Positions 42,390-50,731 of a DNA stretch of 64,000 bases are shown piece after piece. The stretch's first letter is position 1. Every line of letters begins with the position of its first letter. This DNA is from WJKG01 sp964627305 (GTDB lineage: Bacteria > Zixibacteria > MSB-5A5 > GN15 > FEB-12), in NCBI GenBank assembly GCA_964627305.1, contig CAZVHP010000011.1:27461-91460 (forward strand). Reading direction: 5' to 3'. A model generated the notes under the pieces. The model saw only the letters and a program-made list of their open reading frames with translations, was not told the origin of the DNA and ran no database searches. The position numbers and the translations under genes were made by a program.

Positions 42390-43333
42390 ACCGCTTCCAC
42401 CTGTTCGTAGAGCCTGAACGTATCCTCGCGCCGACACAACTCACTGCCGGGTGTCATCACTGCGGCAGCGCCGGCCGCGATACCGAGCCTGACCGCCTCC
42501 TCGACCGGCTTGCCATTGGTCAATCCATACACGATTCCCGCCATCATGCTGTCGCCGGCGCCGACTTTGCTCCGAATCGGAACCGTCGGTGAACTAAAAT
42601 GCCGCCTGATATCCCCCGTCATCAGAAACGCGCCACCCGCCCCCAGAGACACCACGATCGCGTGACACGAGCACCGCTCCAGCAGCTCGTCGCCTAACCG
42701 CCGAAGATCGTCTTCGCCGGTGATTTCCTTATCGCTCAGCGACTGCACCTCTCTCATGTTTGGCTTGATCAGGAATACACCGCCCCGGACCGCTTCCTTG
42801 AGAGGCTGTCCGCTGGTGTCAACGATCAACCGCGCGCGTTCATCGCGTGCCCGTTGGGCCAGGCGCGCCATGAAGTCATCTGGAACCCCCGGGGGCAGCG
42901 ATCCTGACGCAATCACATACTCCGGCCGCCGCCCCTCGGACCAGATGCGGTCAATGCACGCCTCCCATTCAGCCTTCTTCACCTCCGGACCCGGCATAAC
43001 GAAGCGAAACTGCTGATCGCCTGTCTCTTCGGAGACCGTCAGATTCTCCCGCGTGTCGCCCGCTATGTCAATCGTCTCCGAGGCCACCCCTTCATCATCC
43101 AGCAACCGCTGCAGGCGCACCCCGGACGGACCTCCTGAGGGAAAACACGCCAGCGAATCCCGCCCCAGCTTGTGCAGGGCGCGCGACACATTTATGCCAC
43201 CACCGCCCGGCTCATAGTGCGGACGCGTGCAGCGGAGCTTATGCTCCGGTCTGACCTGATCACAACGACTACTGACATCCACACTCGGATTCATTGTCAG
43301 CGTGACCACCTTCAACTGTTCCCTGTGACCCAT
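42386..43333 (-). CDS. pfkB: PfkB-family sugar kinase (phosphofructokinase-like)
   Basis: The 315-residue ribokinase-fold protein opens with VVTLTMNPSVDVSSRCD, the signature of the 1-phosphofructokinase/6-phosphofructokinase-2/tagatose-6-phosphate kinase subgroup. GGGGINVSRALHKLG near 52-66 binds sugar, and KVGAGDSMMAGIVYGL near 252-267 carries the catalytic Asp and anion hole. A clear AGGAG precedes the ATG. It overlaps treT by ATGA, so kinase and trehalose synthase are translationally coupled; hexose phosphate turnover next to trehalose synthesis makes sense. In Mycobacterium tuberculosis a PfkB of this subgroup belongs to the DosR dormancy regulon, a parallel rather than proof. Confidence 0.9.
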   Translation of the reverse strand: MGHREQLKVVTLTMNPSVDVSSRCDQVRPEHKLRCTRPHYEPGGGGINVSRALHKLGRDSLACFPSGGPSGVRLQRLLDDEGVASETIDIAGDTRENLTVSEETGDQQFRFVMPGPEVKKAEWEACIDRIWSEGRRPEYVIASGSLPPGVPDDFMARLAQRARDERARLIVDTSGQPLKEAVRGGVFLIKPNMREVQSLSDKEITGEDDLRRLGDELLERCSCHAIVVSLGAGGAFLMTGDIRRHFSSPTVPIRSKVGAGDSMMAGIVYGLTNGKPVEEAVRLGIAAGAAAVMTPGSELCRREDTFRLYEQVEAV

Positions 43334-43451
43334 CTGATTGCTCCTTGCAGCACTATTTTAGCCGTGTGACGACCAAATCCGATAGTACCGCAGCCACGCC
43401 GGGTTGACCGCCGGCGCGGCCGCAGCCACCGTGACTCAGTGCACACCTCGC

Positions 43452-43874
43452 TCATGATTCACTTGGCTTGGAGACTTCCTCGATGACCCGTGCGGCCGTT
43501 TCCTGACTACCGCGCAGGGCAATATCACCCATGGAGACCATCCCCACCAGCTTCTTGTCGCGGTTAAGAACAGGCAGCCGTCGCACCTGATGCTCCTGCA
43601 TCAGATTGGCAGCCTCCTCCAGCGATTGATCGTCGTAGGCATGCACAATATTCTGGCTGAGTGCCTCCCGAACTGTCGTCTGTTTCGGATCTCTGCCATC
43701 GGCTACCACTCGTACCGCGATATCGCGATCGGTCACCATGCCGACCGGCTCACCATCATCCACTACCGGCAAGGCGCCGATGTCAAAATCCTTCATCACC
43801 GATGCTGCCTCGGCGATCCTCGTATCCGGATGTACCAGCTTCACTTCTGTCGTCATTATGTCGCGAATCAACAT
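43452..43874 (-). CDS. CBS-domain-pair protein
   Basis: This 140-residue protein is a bare Bateman module: CBS1 about 1-60 (IRDIMTTEVKLVHPDTRIAE, GMVTDRDIAVRV) and CBS2 about 72-130 (VREALSQNIVHAYDDQSLEE, VGMVSMGDIALRG). CBS pairs bind adenine nucleotides. Stand-alone versions of this length, such as hypoxic response protein 1 of mycobacteria and YhcV-like proteins, appear in dormancy and stress regulons. GGAGGTG precedes the ATG. It is in the same orientation as pfkB and treT with about 120 bases between them; the C-terminal tail is Ser/Glu-rich. Confidence 0.9.
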   Translation of the reverse strand: MLIRDIMTTEVKLVHPDTRIAEAASVMKDFDIGALPVVDDGEPVGMVTDRDIAVRVVADGRDPKQTTVREALSQNIVHAYDDQSLEEAANLMQEHQVRRLPVLNRDKKLVGMVSMGDIALRGSQETAARVIEEVSKPSES

Positions 43875-44015
43875 GATTCACACCTCCATATCGTTTCCGG
43901 GTTCACATACTTAGGTTCCGTCCGCCATCACAGGTGTCCGTCGGCCCCTCCCCGAACCGACAGAACACGCAGCCTATCTTTGTCCGCAGCATATCTTGAA
44001 CACGGTCCCACTGCG

Positions 44016-44627
44016 TTATGTGCCGACCCTCGTCAGGTCTGCCAATTCCCGCTGCAGGCACTGCTGAGCCCGGACACGCAGGCGACGGATCACATCGCGC
44101 CGCACATCGAATATCCGGGATAACTCCGCTGTCGTGTGATTGCCTGACATGACCAGCGCCAGCACCAGGCGTTCCGGCTCAGGCAGCCTTCGAAAGGCCT
44201 CCCTGACCGTACGCCGATCCGCGTCAGATACAATCACTTCGGCATCAAGGGCAGACAGAGCGCCCGCAAGCACCCCATCTGAGTTCGTCTCATCAAGTCG
44301 CATCGTCGCTGTCCGCGTCACAGCCTCTTGCAGATCACTTGTGTCTGTCAGCAGACGCCTGACCAGCGCCGTACCCAAACGCACCGCGCAATCGTCAGAT
44401 GACGTGGTATCGCCTGACTCGACGTAGGCCTCAATGGCGCTTTCCGTAACTATCCGCTCGGCCACGGCGACATCATCGTTCATCAATTCCGCAATCGACA
44501 GCATGCTCACCAACCGGTTCTCAAGGCAATCACGGAAAGCCGCTCGCTGTTGTGACCGTCTCCCGGGATTCAAAGTGCCGGGTTGATTGCTGCGGTCTTG
44601 TTCCTCTTTGCACACAATGCCTCCCCG
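44016..44627 (-). CDS. Divergent sigma-70-family-like regulator
   Basis: The start is uncertain: ATG at 44627 or GTG at 44612 (GGGGAGG upstream); an earlier ATG would overlap the membrane-protein gene. The 203-residue product has two sigma-like parts. Residues about 38-95 (AELMNDDVAVAERIVTESAI) follow the region 2 pattern of ECF sigmas (acidic, Val-Ala-Glu-x-Ile-Val-x-Glu). Residues about 145-195 (FRRLPEPERLVLALVMSGNH, then TAELSRIFDVRRDVIRRLRV) follow region 4 with a helix-turn-helix. Long Ser/Thr/Asp insertions and weak consensus suggest a divergent ECF-like factor or a DNA-binding relative. The small membrane-protein gene immediately upstream could encode a partner. Confidence 0.55.
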   Translation of the reverse strand, partial: RGGIVCKEEQDRSNQPGTLNPGRRSQQRAAFRDCLENRLVSMLSIAELMNDDVAVAERIVTESAIEAYVESGDTTSSDDCAVRLGTALVRRLLTDTSDLQEAVTRTATMRLDETNSDGVLAGALSALDAEVIVSDADRRTVREAFRRLPEPERLVLALVMSGNHTTAELSRIFDVRRDVIRRLRVRAQQCLQRELADLTRVGT

Positions 44628-44661
44628 CATCATTCTGGTTCTCATCTTCGCCCGCCTTCCA

Positions 44662-45060
44662 TTACGCCACATAGTGAGTGACAATGGCTACACCCAGCGC
44701 CAGCAGCATTACCCAGAAAAACCCGCTGACCAACGCGCCTGCCCGACGCTCGTCTTCGCGACGTTGGATCGCCTCCCGTCGTGTCCGCGGTTTGCGCGGC
44801 GGGTTGATCGCCAGAAGCACCAGCGCCAGCACCAGCCCCACAGCAACAAACGGCAACCAGTAGACTCCCCAGATCGGTGTACCGAATGGGGTTATCCACA
44901 CGCCACCGGCCCACGTCACTATCAGGATAACGAAGAAGATGAACAGAAACGACGGCCACAATCCGCCATGGCCAGGCCCCTGCCAGCCAAGAGCGAAAAC
45001 CAACAGCGAACTGACTATCGCGGCAATAATGAAGGCCAATATGAAATCCGCTAACAACAT
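44662..45060 (-). CDS. Small integral membrane protein, unknown
   Basis: The 132-residue product has four hydrophobic segments (about 3-25, 33-56, 66-86, 108-130), with a Lys/Arg-rich cytoplasmic loop before the last (PPRKPRTRREAIQRREDERR). The second and third are joined by a Trp/Gly-Pro loop (TPFGTPIWGVYW). The GAGG before the ATG is a fair ribosome site. It could be a membrane anchor or anti-sigma-like partner of the gene downstream, but there is no ZAS or other anti-sigma motif, so this is only a neighbourhood guess. Confidence 0.7.
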   Translation of the reverse strand: MLLADFILAFIIAAIVSSLLVFALGWQGPGHGGLWPSFLFIFFVILIVTWAGGVWITPFGTPIWGVYWLPFVAVGLVLALVLLAINPPRKPRTRREAIQRREDERRAGALVSGFFWVMLLALGVAIVTHYVA

Positions 45061-45663
45061 GATCGTACCTCACAATCCTTTTGTCTCCGCCTCTCCGTTT
45101 CCTTCTGACCGCCTCGCCGGTTGTCAATGTCGCTTGCGGCGGAGCCGCGAACCGCTCGCCGGGGGGCCGAACCCTCGCTCCCGGCCTGACGATCAGACGA
45201 TCAGCCCTGAGGCAGTTCCCCTAAGCGCCTCCTCCTTCGGACTTCTTCCGTCGTGCTCCTGTGCCTATACCATCGCTAAGAACAGCAACCAGCGCAAGAC
45301 GAGTATATCACGTGCATAATACGTATAAAAATTACGTGATACAGCCCCGCGATCGTGTCAGCTACGGCACAACCACATGTCAAACAATGAATTATGAGAA
45401 ACACTCCGCGACCACATCCAGCACATGCGAAAAAAGAGCACTTGCATCGGGGCCGCCGTTGGCTATGTTACACGTACAAAAGAACAGAGATGGGCTAATA
45501 CAACGGCATATGAGGCACCACAAACGCGTATGTATTCTACGCTGTTGGGCGGCTGTACTGCCAGTTCACCGGTGTCTCTTGACGTAATCGCCGGAAATCA
45601 CTTCCGAGATATCCAGCACAGCCCACAGGAACCGGTTGACTGCACATGAGAAAGGCAGGTGGC
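45061..45663. other. AT-richer intergenic region with an 8-bp inverted repeat
   Basis: About 600 bases separate the divergent membrane-protein and histidine-kinase genes. The segment from roughly 45290 to 45560 is visibly richer in A and T than its surroundings. It contains TATCACGT at 45306-45313 and ACGTGATA at 45334-45341, a perfect 8-bp inverted repeat 20 bases apart, with CACGTG and TACGTA nearby. This is a candidate operator/promoter region. No ORF here has a convincing start. Confidence 0.5.
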
Positions 45664-46818
45664 ATGACCACTCAATCACAGGCCAATCATGATCAGAACG
45701 ATCAGAACCGGAAACCCGTGCCTGATCTCGACCGTGACGATGTCGTCAGGGCTTCCACCGATGTCATCATAGGGCTGTCTCTGGACGGGTTGATTACCAC
45801 CTGGAGCGAGGCTGCTCATCTGTGCTACGGCCTCGACCGAGGGCAGGCGACAGGCTTGCCTTACCATCATCTCCTGCCGGCCGATCGCCACGAAGAGCCG
45901 GAGCAGTTGCTGTCACTGATCAGAGATAGGCGCGGAGCCATTGTGCCCCGGACAGTCCGCGTGCGCAGCGATGGTCAGCCATTCACGGTTACGGTCAATG
46001 CTGTCCCGGTGTGTGATGTCACCGGCACGCCGATCAGTGCCGTCATCATCGAGACCGATGCCTCTGCGCGCTTACAGAAGGAAGACAATGTCCGGCGTGC
46101 CAACGAGATGCTCACGCGCCTCAATATCCGCCTGTCACAGGCCTTTCAAGAAAACGAGGCTTTCAGCTACTCCGTTTCGCATGACCTTCGCGAGCCTCTG
46201 CGCGCCATCAATGGCTTCAGCCGGGCGCTCGATGAAGACTATCGCGATCAGCTTGATCAACCGGCGCGGCACTACCTCGACCGTATCCGATGCGCCAGTC
46301 AGCGTATGGCGGATCTCATAGACGATGTCCTCCGGCTGTCGCGTCTGTCTCGCCAGGACCTCGTCCTCAGGCAACTGGACCTTTCCGAAATCGCCCGATC
46401 CATTATCGACCGCCTGCGTCAGGAGGACCCTTCGCGTTCAGTGGAACTGATCATCAAAGACCCGATGCTGGCTGTGGCCGATCGCCGACTCATGACCATG
46501 GCGCTGGAGAATCTCCTGCGCAACGCCTGGAAATTCACGGCCCGGCAGGCATCTCCAACCATAGAACTCGGTCTCGAGCACGATGACGATGAAACCGTCT
46601 ATTACATTGCCGACAACGGCTGTGGGCTGCATCCGGATCAGCTCGAGGAGATCTTTCTGCCGTTCCGGCGCGGACGGCAGGCAGAGAACTACAGTGGCAC
46701 AGGAATCGGTCTGGCAGTTGTCAAACGGATTATCGAACGCCATCATGGGACCATCCGGTGCCGGTCACAACTGAACCAGGGGGCAACATTCCACTTCACG
46801 CTCAACATACAGGAGTAG
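45664..46818 (+). CDS. PAS-domain sensor histidine kinase
   Basis: The ATG at 45664 has GGCAGGTGG upstream and is preferred over the one 18 bases earlier. The 384-residue cytosolic kinase has a PAS domain (about 20-130; DVIIGLSLDGLITTWSEAAH, LPYHHLLPADR), a HisKA dimerisation domain with the phosphoacceptor His 173 in SHDLREPLRAINGF (bacteriophytochrome-like subgroup), and a HATPase domain with the N-box NLLRNAWKF near 284, G1 DNGCGLHP near 317 and G2 GTGIGLAVVKRI near 345. No transmembrane segment is present, so it senses an internal signal (redox, oxygen or light via PAS). It is 7 bases from the regulator gene that follows. Confidence 0.93.
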   Translation: MTTQSQANHDQNDQNRKPVPDLDRDDVVRASTDVIIGLSLDGLITTWSEAAHLCYGLDRGQATGLPYHHLLPADRHEEPEQLLSLIRDRRGAIVPRTVRVRSDGQPFTVTVNAVPVCDVTGTPISAVIIETDASARLQKEDNVRRANEMLTRLNIRLSQAFQENEAFSYSVSHDLREPLRAINGFSRALDEDYRDQLDQPARHYLDRIRCASQRMADLIDDVLRLSRLSRQDLVLRQLDLSEIARSIIDRLRQEDPSRSVELIIKDPMLAVADRRLMTMALENLLRNAWKFTARQASPTIELGLEHDDDETVYYIADNGCGLHPDQLEEIFLPFRRGRQAENYSGTGIGLAVVKRIIERHHGTIRCRSQLNQGATFHFTLNIQE

Positions 46819-46825
46819 TATCAGC

Positions 46826-48109
46826 ATGGCAGCACCCCAGGAAACTACACCCGAAAGCAACCCTGACCATACTTCCAGGGACACTATCCGCGTCTTGCTG
46901 GTGGAGGATTCTGTTGACGATGCCGAGCTGCTTGAACGCCGATTGCGCAAGTCCGGCCTGCAGGTCGCGACCGCACGCGTAGATACGCTGGAGGCGTTCG
47001 ACCGAGCCATGGCCGACTCATGGGACCTGGTAATCACTGACTGGTATCTCCGAGACTTCACCGGACTCGACGTCATCAGCAGGATCAGGCAGCAAGAGGA
47101 TGATCTCCCCGTGATCATGGTCTCCGGACAGGCCGGAGAAGAGGCCGCCGTGGAAGCCATGCGCGCCGGTGCCGGTGACTATGTCCTCAAGGATCGCCTC
47201 ACGCGCCTTGTGCCTGCCGTGGAGCGAGAACTCGCCGAGGCCCGCAATCGTCGGGAGGCCCGCGAAGCCCGTACGGCCTTGCGCCACAGCGAAAGCCGCT
47301 TCGACCTGTTCATGACCCATCTGCCCGGACCAGCCTCCATCAAGGACCAATCAGGTCGCTATGTCTTTGTCAACCAACACCTCGAGCACCTCCTCGGCAC
47401 CCCGGCCGATAACATCCTCGGCCGCACCGTCCGCGATCTCTGGCCCCCGGCACTCGCTGCCCGCCTTGCTCAGGATGATGAGCGCGTCCGAGCCACGAAC
47501 GCCGCGATGGAGATGGTCGAGGAGTTCGAACTCGATGGTCAACACATTAGCTTCCTGACCGTCAAGTTCCCGCTGCCGCAGGCCAGCGGTCCGCCAATGG
47601 TTGCCTCCATTGCCCTTGATGTCACGCTGAGGCGACAAGCCGAGGAGCGTGTTCGCAGGACCACCGAACAACTCGAAGTGGAGCGCGAAGCACTCAACAA
47701 CAAGAACATCGCTCTGCGCGAGGTCATGGAGCGGCTCGAGGCTGAGCGCGACAAAGTCAAGCAGGACCTCGTCCGTAACGTCGAGCAGGCTGTCCTGCCT
47801 CTTATCATGCGTCTGAGACAGTCATCCGATGAATCCACGCACAGGAACTTCGACCTGCTCATCGCCGACCTCAAAGACGTTACTTCGCCCTTTCTCAGCA
47901 CACTGCAGAATCGCTTCAGCAAGCTCTCGCCACGTGAGTCCGAGGTTTGCCGCCTCATACGGCGAGGTATGACTACCAAGGAAATAGCCGATACGCTCAC
48001 CCTGTCACCGCTGACCGTTCAGAAGCATCGCGAGATCATCCGTCGCAAACTCGGCCTGACCAATAATCACGTTAATCTCAACACGTTCTTGCGGTCAATT
48101 GACCGGTAG
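46826..48109 (+). CDS. Receiver-PAS-LuxR response regulator
   Basis: A receiver (RVLLVEDSVDDAELLERRL; Asp 72 in VITDWYLRDF; Lys in YVLKDR) leads. A PAS domain follows (about 150-275; GPASIKDQSGRYVFVNQHLE), then a coiled coil (about 275-330; VEREALNNKNIALREVMERL). The end is a LuxR-type helix-turn-helix (about 365-420; LSPRESEVCRLIRRGMTTKE then IADTLTLSPLTVQKH). The receiver-PAS-HTH order is uncommon; the internal PAS could let the regulator sense a second cue. Its partner is the kinase gene just upstream. It likely drives the stress island; LigD genes start 36 bases downstream. Confidence 0.9.
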   Translation: MAAPQETTPESNPDHTSRDTIRVLLVEDSVDDAELLERRLRKSGLQVATARVDTLEAFDRAMADSWDLVITDWYLRDFTGLDVISRIRQQEDDLPVIMVSGQAGEEAAVEAMRAGAGDYVLKDRLTRLVPAVERELAEARNRREAREARTALRHSESRFDLFMTHLPGPASIKDQSGRYVFVNQHLEHLLGTPADNILGRTVRDLWPPALAARLAQDDERVRATNAAMEMVEEFELDGQHISFLTVKFPLPQASGPPMVASIALDVTLRRQAEERVRRTTEQLEVEREALNNKNIALREVMERLEAERDKVKQDLVRNVEQAVLPLIMRLRQSSDESTHRNFDLLIADLKDVTSPFLSTLQNRFSKLSPRESEVCRLIRRGMTTKEIADTLTLSPLTVQKHREIIRRKLGLTNNHVNLNTFLRSIDR

Positions 48110-48144
48110 ACACGCCGACGACACGGCTCGGCAGAGGATTCACC

Positions 48145-48756
48145 ATGGCAGAAGATGAACTAAAGGAATACCAACGAAAACGTGACTTCAACAAGACAAC
48201 AGAACCAAGACACAGCTCCGGCCGGTCACCCGGGGCACGGGCCTTCGTCATCCAGAAGCACGACGCCAGTAATCTGCACTATGACTTCCGCCTGGAAATC
48301 GACGGTGTCCTCAAGTCCTGGGTGGTCCCCAAGGGACCTTCAACCAACCTGGCCGACAAGCGCATGGCCATCCAGACTGAAGACCATCCCCTCAGTTACA
48401 AGGACTTCGAAGGCGTTATCCCCAAGGGCGAATACGGCGCCGGCCCTGTCCTGGTCTGGGACCGAGGAACGTACAAGAACCGGAAGCGCAAGGATGGCAG
48501 GCTTCAGGCCATGGAGAGGGCGCTCGACGAGGGCCGGATCGAAGTCTGGCTCAATGGAGAGAAGCTTCAGGGCGGATATGCTCTGATTCGAACCGGCAAA
48601 AGGTCCGAAAAGCGGTGGCTGCTCATCAAGACGAAAGACGATGAAGCCGACGTCCGCCGCAACCCGGTCTCGACTCAGCCTGATTCCGTCATCTCCGGTC
48701 GGTCACTCAGGCAAATCGAGTCCGATGATCGCAGTACCAATGGGGGAGAGACATGA
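48145..48756 (+). CDS. Stand-alone LigD 3'-phosphoesterase domain
   Basis: The 203-residue protein is a LigD PE domain: ARAFVIQKHDASNLHYDFRL near 33-52 (the conserved His residues), SWVVPKGPS near 60, GVIPKGEYGAGPV near 91 and RWLLIKTKDD near 150. PE enzymes trim 3' ribonucleoside or phosphate ends in non-homologous end joining. The C-terminal tail (SVISGRSLRQIESDD) looks like the linker that joins PE to ligase in fused LigD proteins, here cut by a stop. The stop overlaps the ligase start (ATGA). It is the first of three split LigD genes. Confidence 0.9.
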   Translation: MAEDELKEYQRKRDFNKTTEPRHSSGRSPGARAFVIQKHDASNLHYDFRLEIDGVLKSWVVPKGPSTNLADKRMAIQTEDHPLSYKDFEGVIPKGEYGAGPVLVWDRGTYKNRKRKDGRLQAMERALDEGRIEVWLNGEKLQGGYALIRTGKRSEKRWLLIKTKDDEADVRRNPVSTQPDSVISGRSLRQIESDDRSTNGGET

Positions 48757-49751
48757 GCCTTTTGAGCACACCAGCCAGACAACACGCCATCAAGCGAAGT
48801 CAACCCGATTTCATCCATCCCATGCTGGCGACTCTCACTGATGAGCACTTCTCGGATGCCGATTGGATATTCGAGCGCAAGCTCGATGGTGAGCGCTGCA
48901 TCGCCGTCCGTAAACGCCACCGCGTGACTTTGTACTCTCGCAACCACAATAGCCTGAACGCGACCTACCCGGAGTTGGTCGAGGCTCTCGAAGGCCAGAG
49001 CGCCTCTGGTTACATTGTCGATGGAGAGATTGTCGCCTTCGATGGCAACCTTACCAGCTTCTCGCGGTTACAGCAACGCATGCAGAGCACCAGAACAAGA
49101 AAGACCGCCGAGTCAGACAAACCAAGCGTCTATTTCTATCTGTTCGATATCTGCTACGCCGAAGGCCGGGACTTGAGCCGTGTTCCCCTCAGATACCGGA
49201 AAACCGCGTTGAAGAACCTGCTGGATTTCACAGATCCACTTCGTCTGACTGCCTACCGCTGCGAGCATGGCAGCCAGTTGTATCGTCAGGCATGTCGTAA
49301 GGGATGGGAAGGGCTGATCGCCAAGCGATACAACGGGATCTACCGTCACGGCCGCTCAAAAGACTGGCTCAAGTTCAAATGCGTCGGCCGACAGGAGCTC
49401 ATTGTCGTTGGTTTCACCGACCCCGACGGCCAACGTCCGGGCTTCGGGGCGCTTCTGGTCGGCTACCACTCAGGCGACGTTCTCCGCTACGCCGGCAAGG
49501 TCGGAACCGGCTTCGATCATGATACCCTGAAGACGCTCCGCCGCAAGATGGACAAACTGAAACGCAAGTCTCCGCCTGTTGCTGAGGAGAACCTTCCCGC
49601 AGGGGGCGTCCACTGGATCAGTCCCCAGCTCGTTGCCGAAATCGGCTTCACCGAATGGACAGATAAGGGGCGGCTGCGCCATCCGCGCTTCATCGGTCTT
49701 CGGCGCGACAAACCTGCCAGCGAGGTCAAGCGAGAAAGACCCCACTCATAA
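48753..49751 (+). CDS. ATP-dependent DNA ligase (LigD ligase domain)
   Basis: The 332-residue protein carries nucleotidyltransferase motif I ERKLDGERC with the adenylated Lys 43, motif III (VDGEIVAFDG) near 90, motif IV (EGLIAKRYNGIYR) near 185 and motif V (WLKFKC) near 205, followed by an OB fold with VGFTDPDGQRPGFGALLVGY near 215. This matches the LIG domain of LigD, which seals breaks in Ku-dependent end joining. The start overlaps the PE gene (ATGA), and the polymerase gene follows 19 bases after its stop. Confidence 0.92.
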   Translation: MSLLSTPARQHAIKRSQPDFIHPMLATLTDEHFSDADWIFERKLDGERCIAVRKRHRVTLYSRNHNSLNATYPELVEALEGQSASGYIVDGEIVAFDGNLTSFSRLQQRMQSTRTRKTAESDKPSVYFYLFDICYAEGRDLSRVPLRYRKTALKNLLDFTDPLRLTAYRCEHGSQLYRQACRKGWEGLIAKRYNGIYRHGRSKDWLKFKCVGRQELIVVGFTDPDGQRPGFGALLVGYHSGDVLRYAGKVGTGFDHDTLKTLRRKMDKLKRKSPPVAEENLPAGGVHWISPQLVAEIGFTEWTDKGRLRHPRFIGLRRDKPASEVKRERPHS

Positions 49752-49769
49752 CCAAAGGAACTCAGCTCT

Positions 49770-50654
49770 GTGACTGCCCCTCAACCTACCTTCAACGTGT
49801 CCCGCCCTGATAAGGTCCTGTATCCCGGCGATGGCATAACTAAGGCCGACATAATCGACTACTACCGACGGGTTGCCGAGCACATGCTGCCGCTAATCGG
49901 AAATCGACCCCTAACCATGCATCGTTATCCCGACGGCATAAACGGCGAACACTTCTTCCAGAAGAACGTCCCGGACTACTTCCCAAAGTGGATCGAGCGA
50001 ATCTCGGTCGGCAGGAATCACGACTACACGCAACTTGTCGCCCGGCGCCAACAGGACTTGGCTTATCTGGCCAACCAGGCCTGCCTGACTATCCACATGT
50101 GGCTGAGCCGCAAGGACAAACCGTCAACCCCCGACCGCATGATCCTCGACATTGATCCTCCGGGAAGTGATTTCCGGCCCGTCCAATTGGCTGCCCGGAT
50201 TATTCTCAAACACTGCCGGCACCACGCCCTGCCGGTATACTGCATGCTAACCGGATCACGCGGTGCTCATCTGGTGATACCCATCAGGCGCAAGCCCGAC
50301 TTCGACACCGTGCGGGCAGCAGCGGCTCGCTTCGCCACCAGGATTGCTGACCAGTCTGAAGACCGACTCACCACTGAGCAGCGCAAGGACGACAGCCGCG
50401 AGGGCCGAGTTTACCTCGATGTGTCCCGTAACGCCTACGGACAGACTACCGTCGCTCCGTATTCTCTGCGGGCCAGTCCCGGAGCACCAGTCGCGACACC
50501 AGTTGATCCGGATGAGCTGCTGCGTCACAACATGCACTCACAACGCTACACTATCGCCAACCTGTTCCGAAGACTCGCCCGGATATCTGACCCCTGGCGC
50601 GATCTGCAACGTTCCGCTGTGTCACTTGCAACCGTGCAAAAGGCAGTCAAGTAG
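49770..50654 (+). CDS. LigD polymerase/primase domain protein
   Basis: Starting at GTG (AAAGGAAC a few bases upstream), the 294-residue archaeo-eukaryotic primase-fold protein shows the LigD POL opening SRPDKVLYPGDGITKADIID near 11-30, PLTMHRYPDGI near 49, FFQKNVPDYFP near 62, the catalytic Asp pair in LDIDPPGSDF near 128, and the GSRGAHLVIPI block near 163 with its His. YLDVSRNAYGQTTVAPYSLR near 215 completes the site. It can add nucleotides to 3' ends during end joining. Together PE, LIG and POL reconstruct a whole LigD; no Ku gene is in the window. Confidence 0.92.
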   Translation: MTAPQPTFNVSRPDKVLYPGDGITKADIIDYYRRVAEHMLPLIGNRPLTMHRYPDGINGEHFFQKNVPDYFPKWIERISVGRNHDYTQLVARRQQDLAYLANQACLTIHMWLSRKDKPSTPDRMILDIDPPGSDFRPVQLAARIILKHCRHHALPVYCMLTGSRGAHLVIPIRRKPDFDTVRAAAARFATRIADQSEDRLTTEQRKDDSREGRVYLDVSRNAYGQTTVAPYSLRASPGAPVATPVDPDELLRHNMHSQRYTIANLFRRLARISDPWRDLQRSAVSLATVQKAVK

Positions 50655-50731
50655 CAACCGGCCCGACCACGCACTCCAGTATTGCCCGCTTGACGCCAAG
50701 ATCGTATATTGAGACTCACAAAGGAGATACC

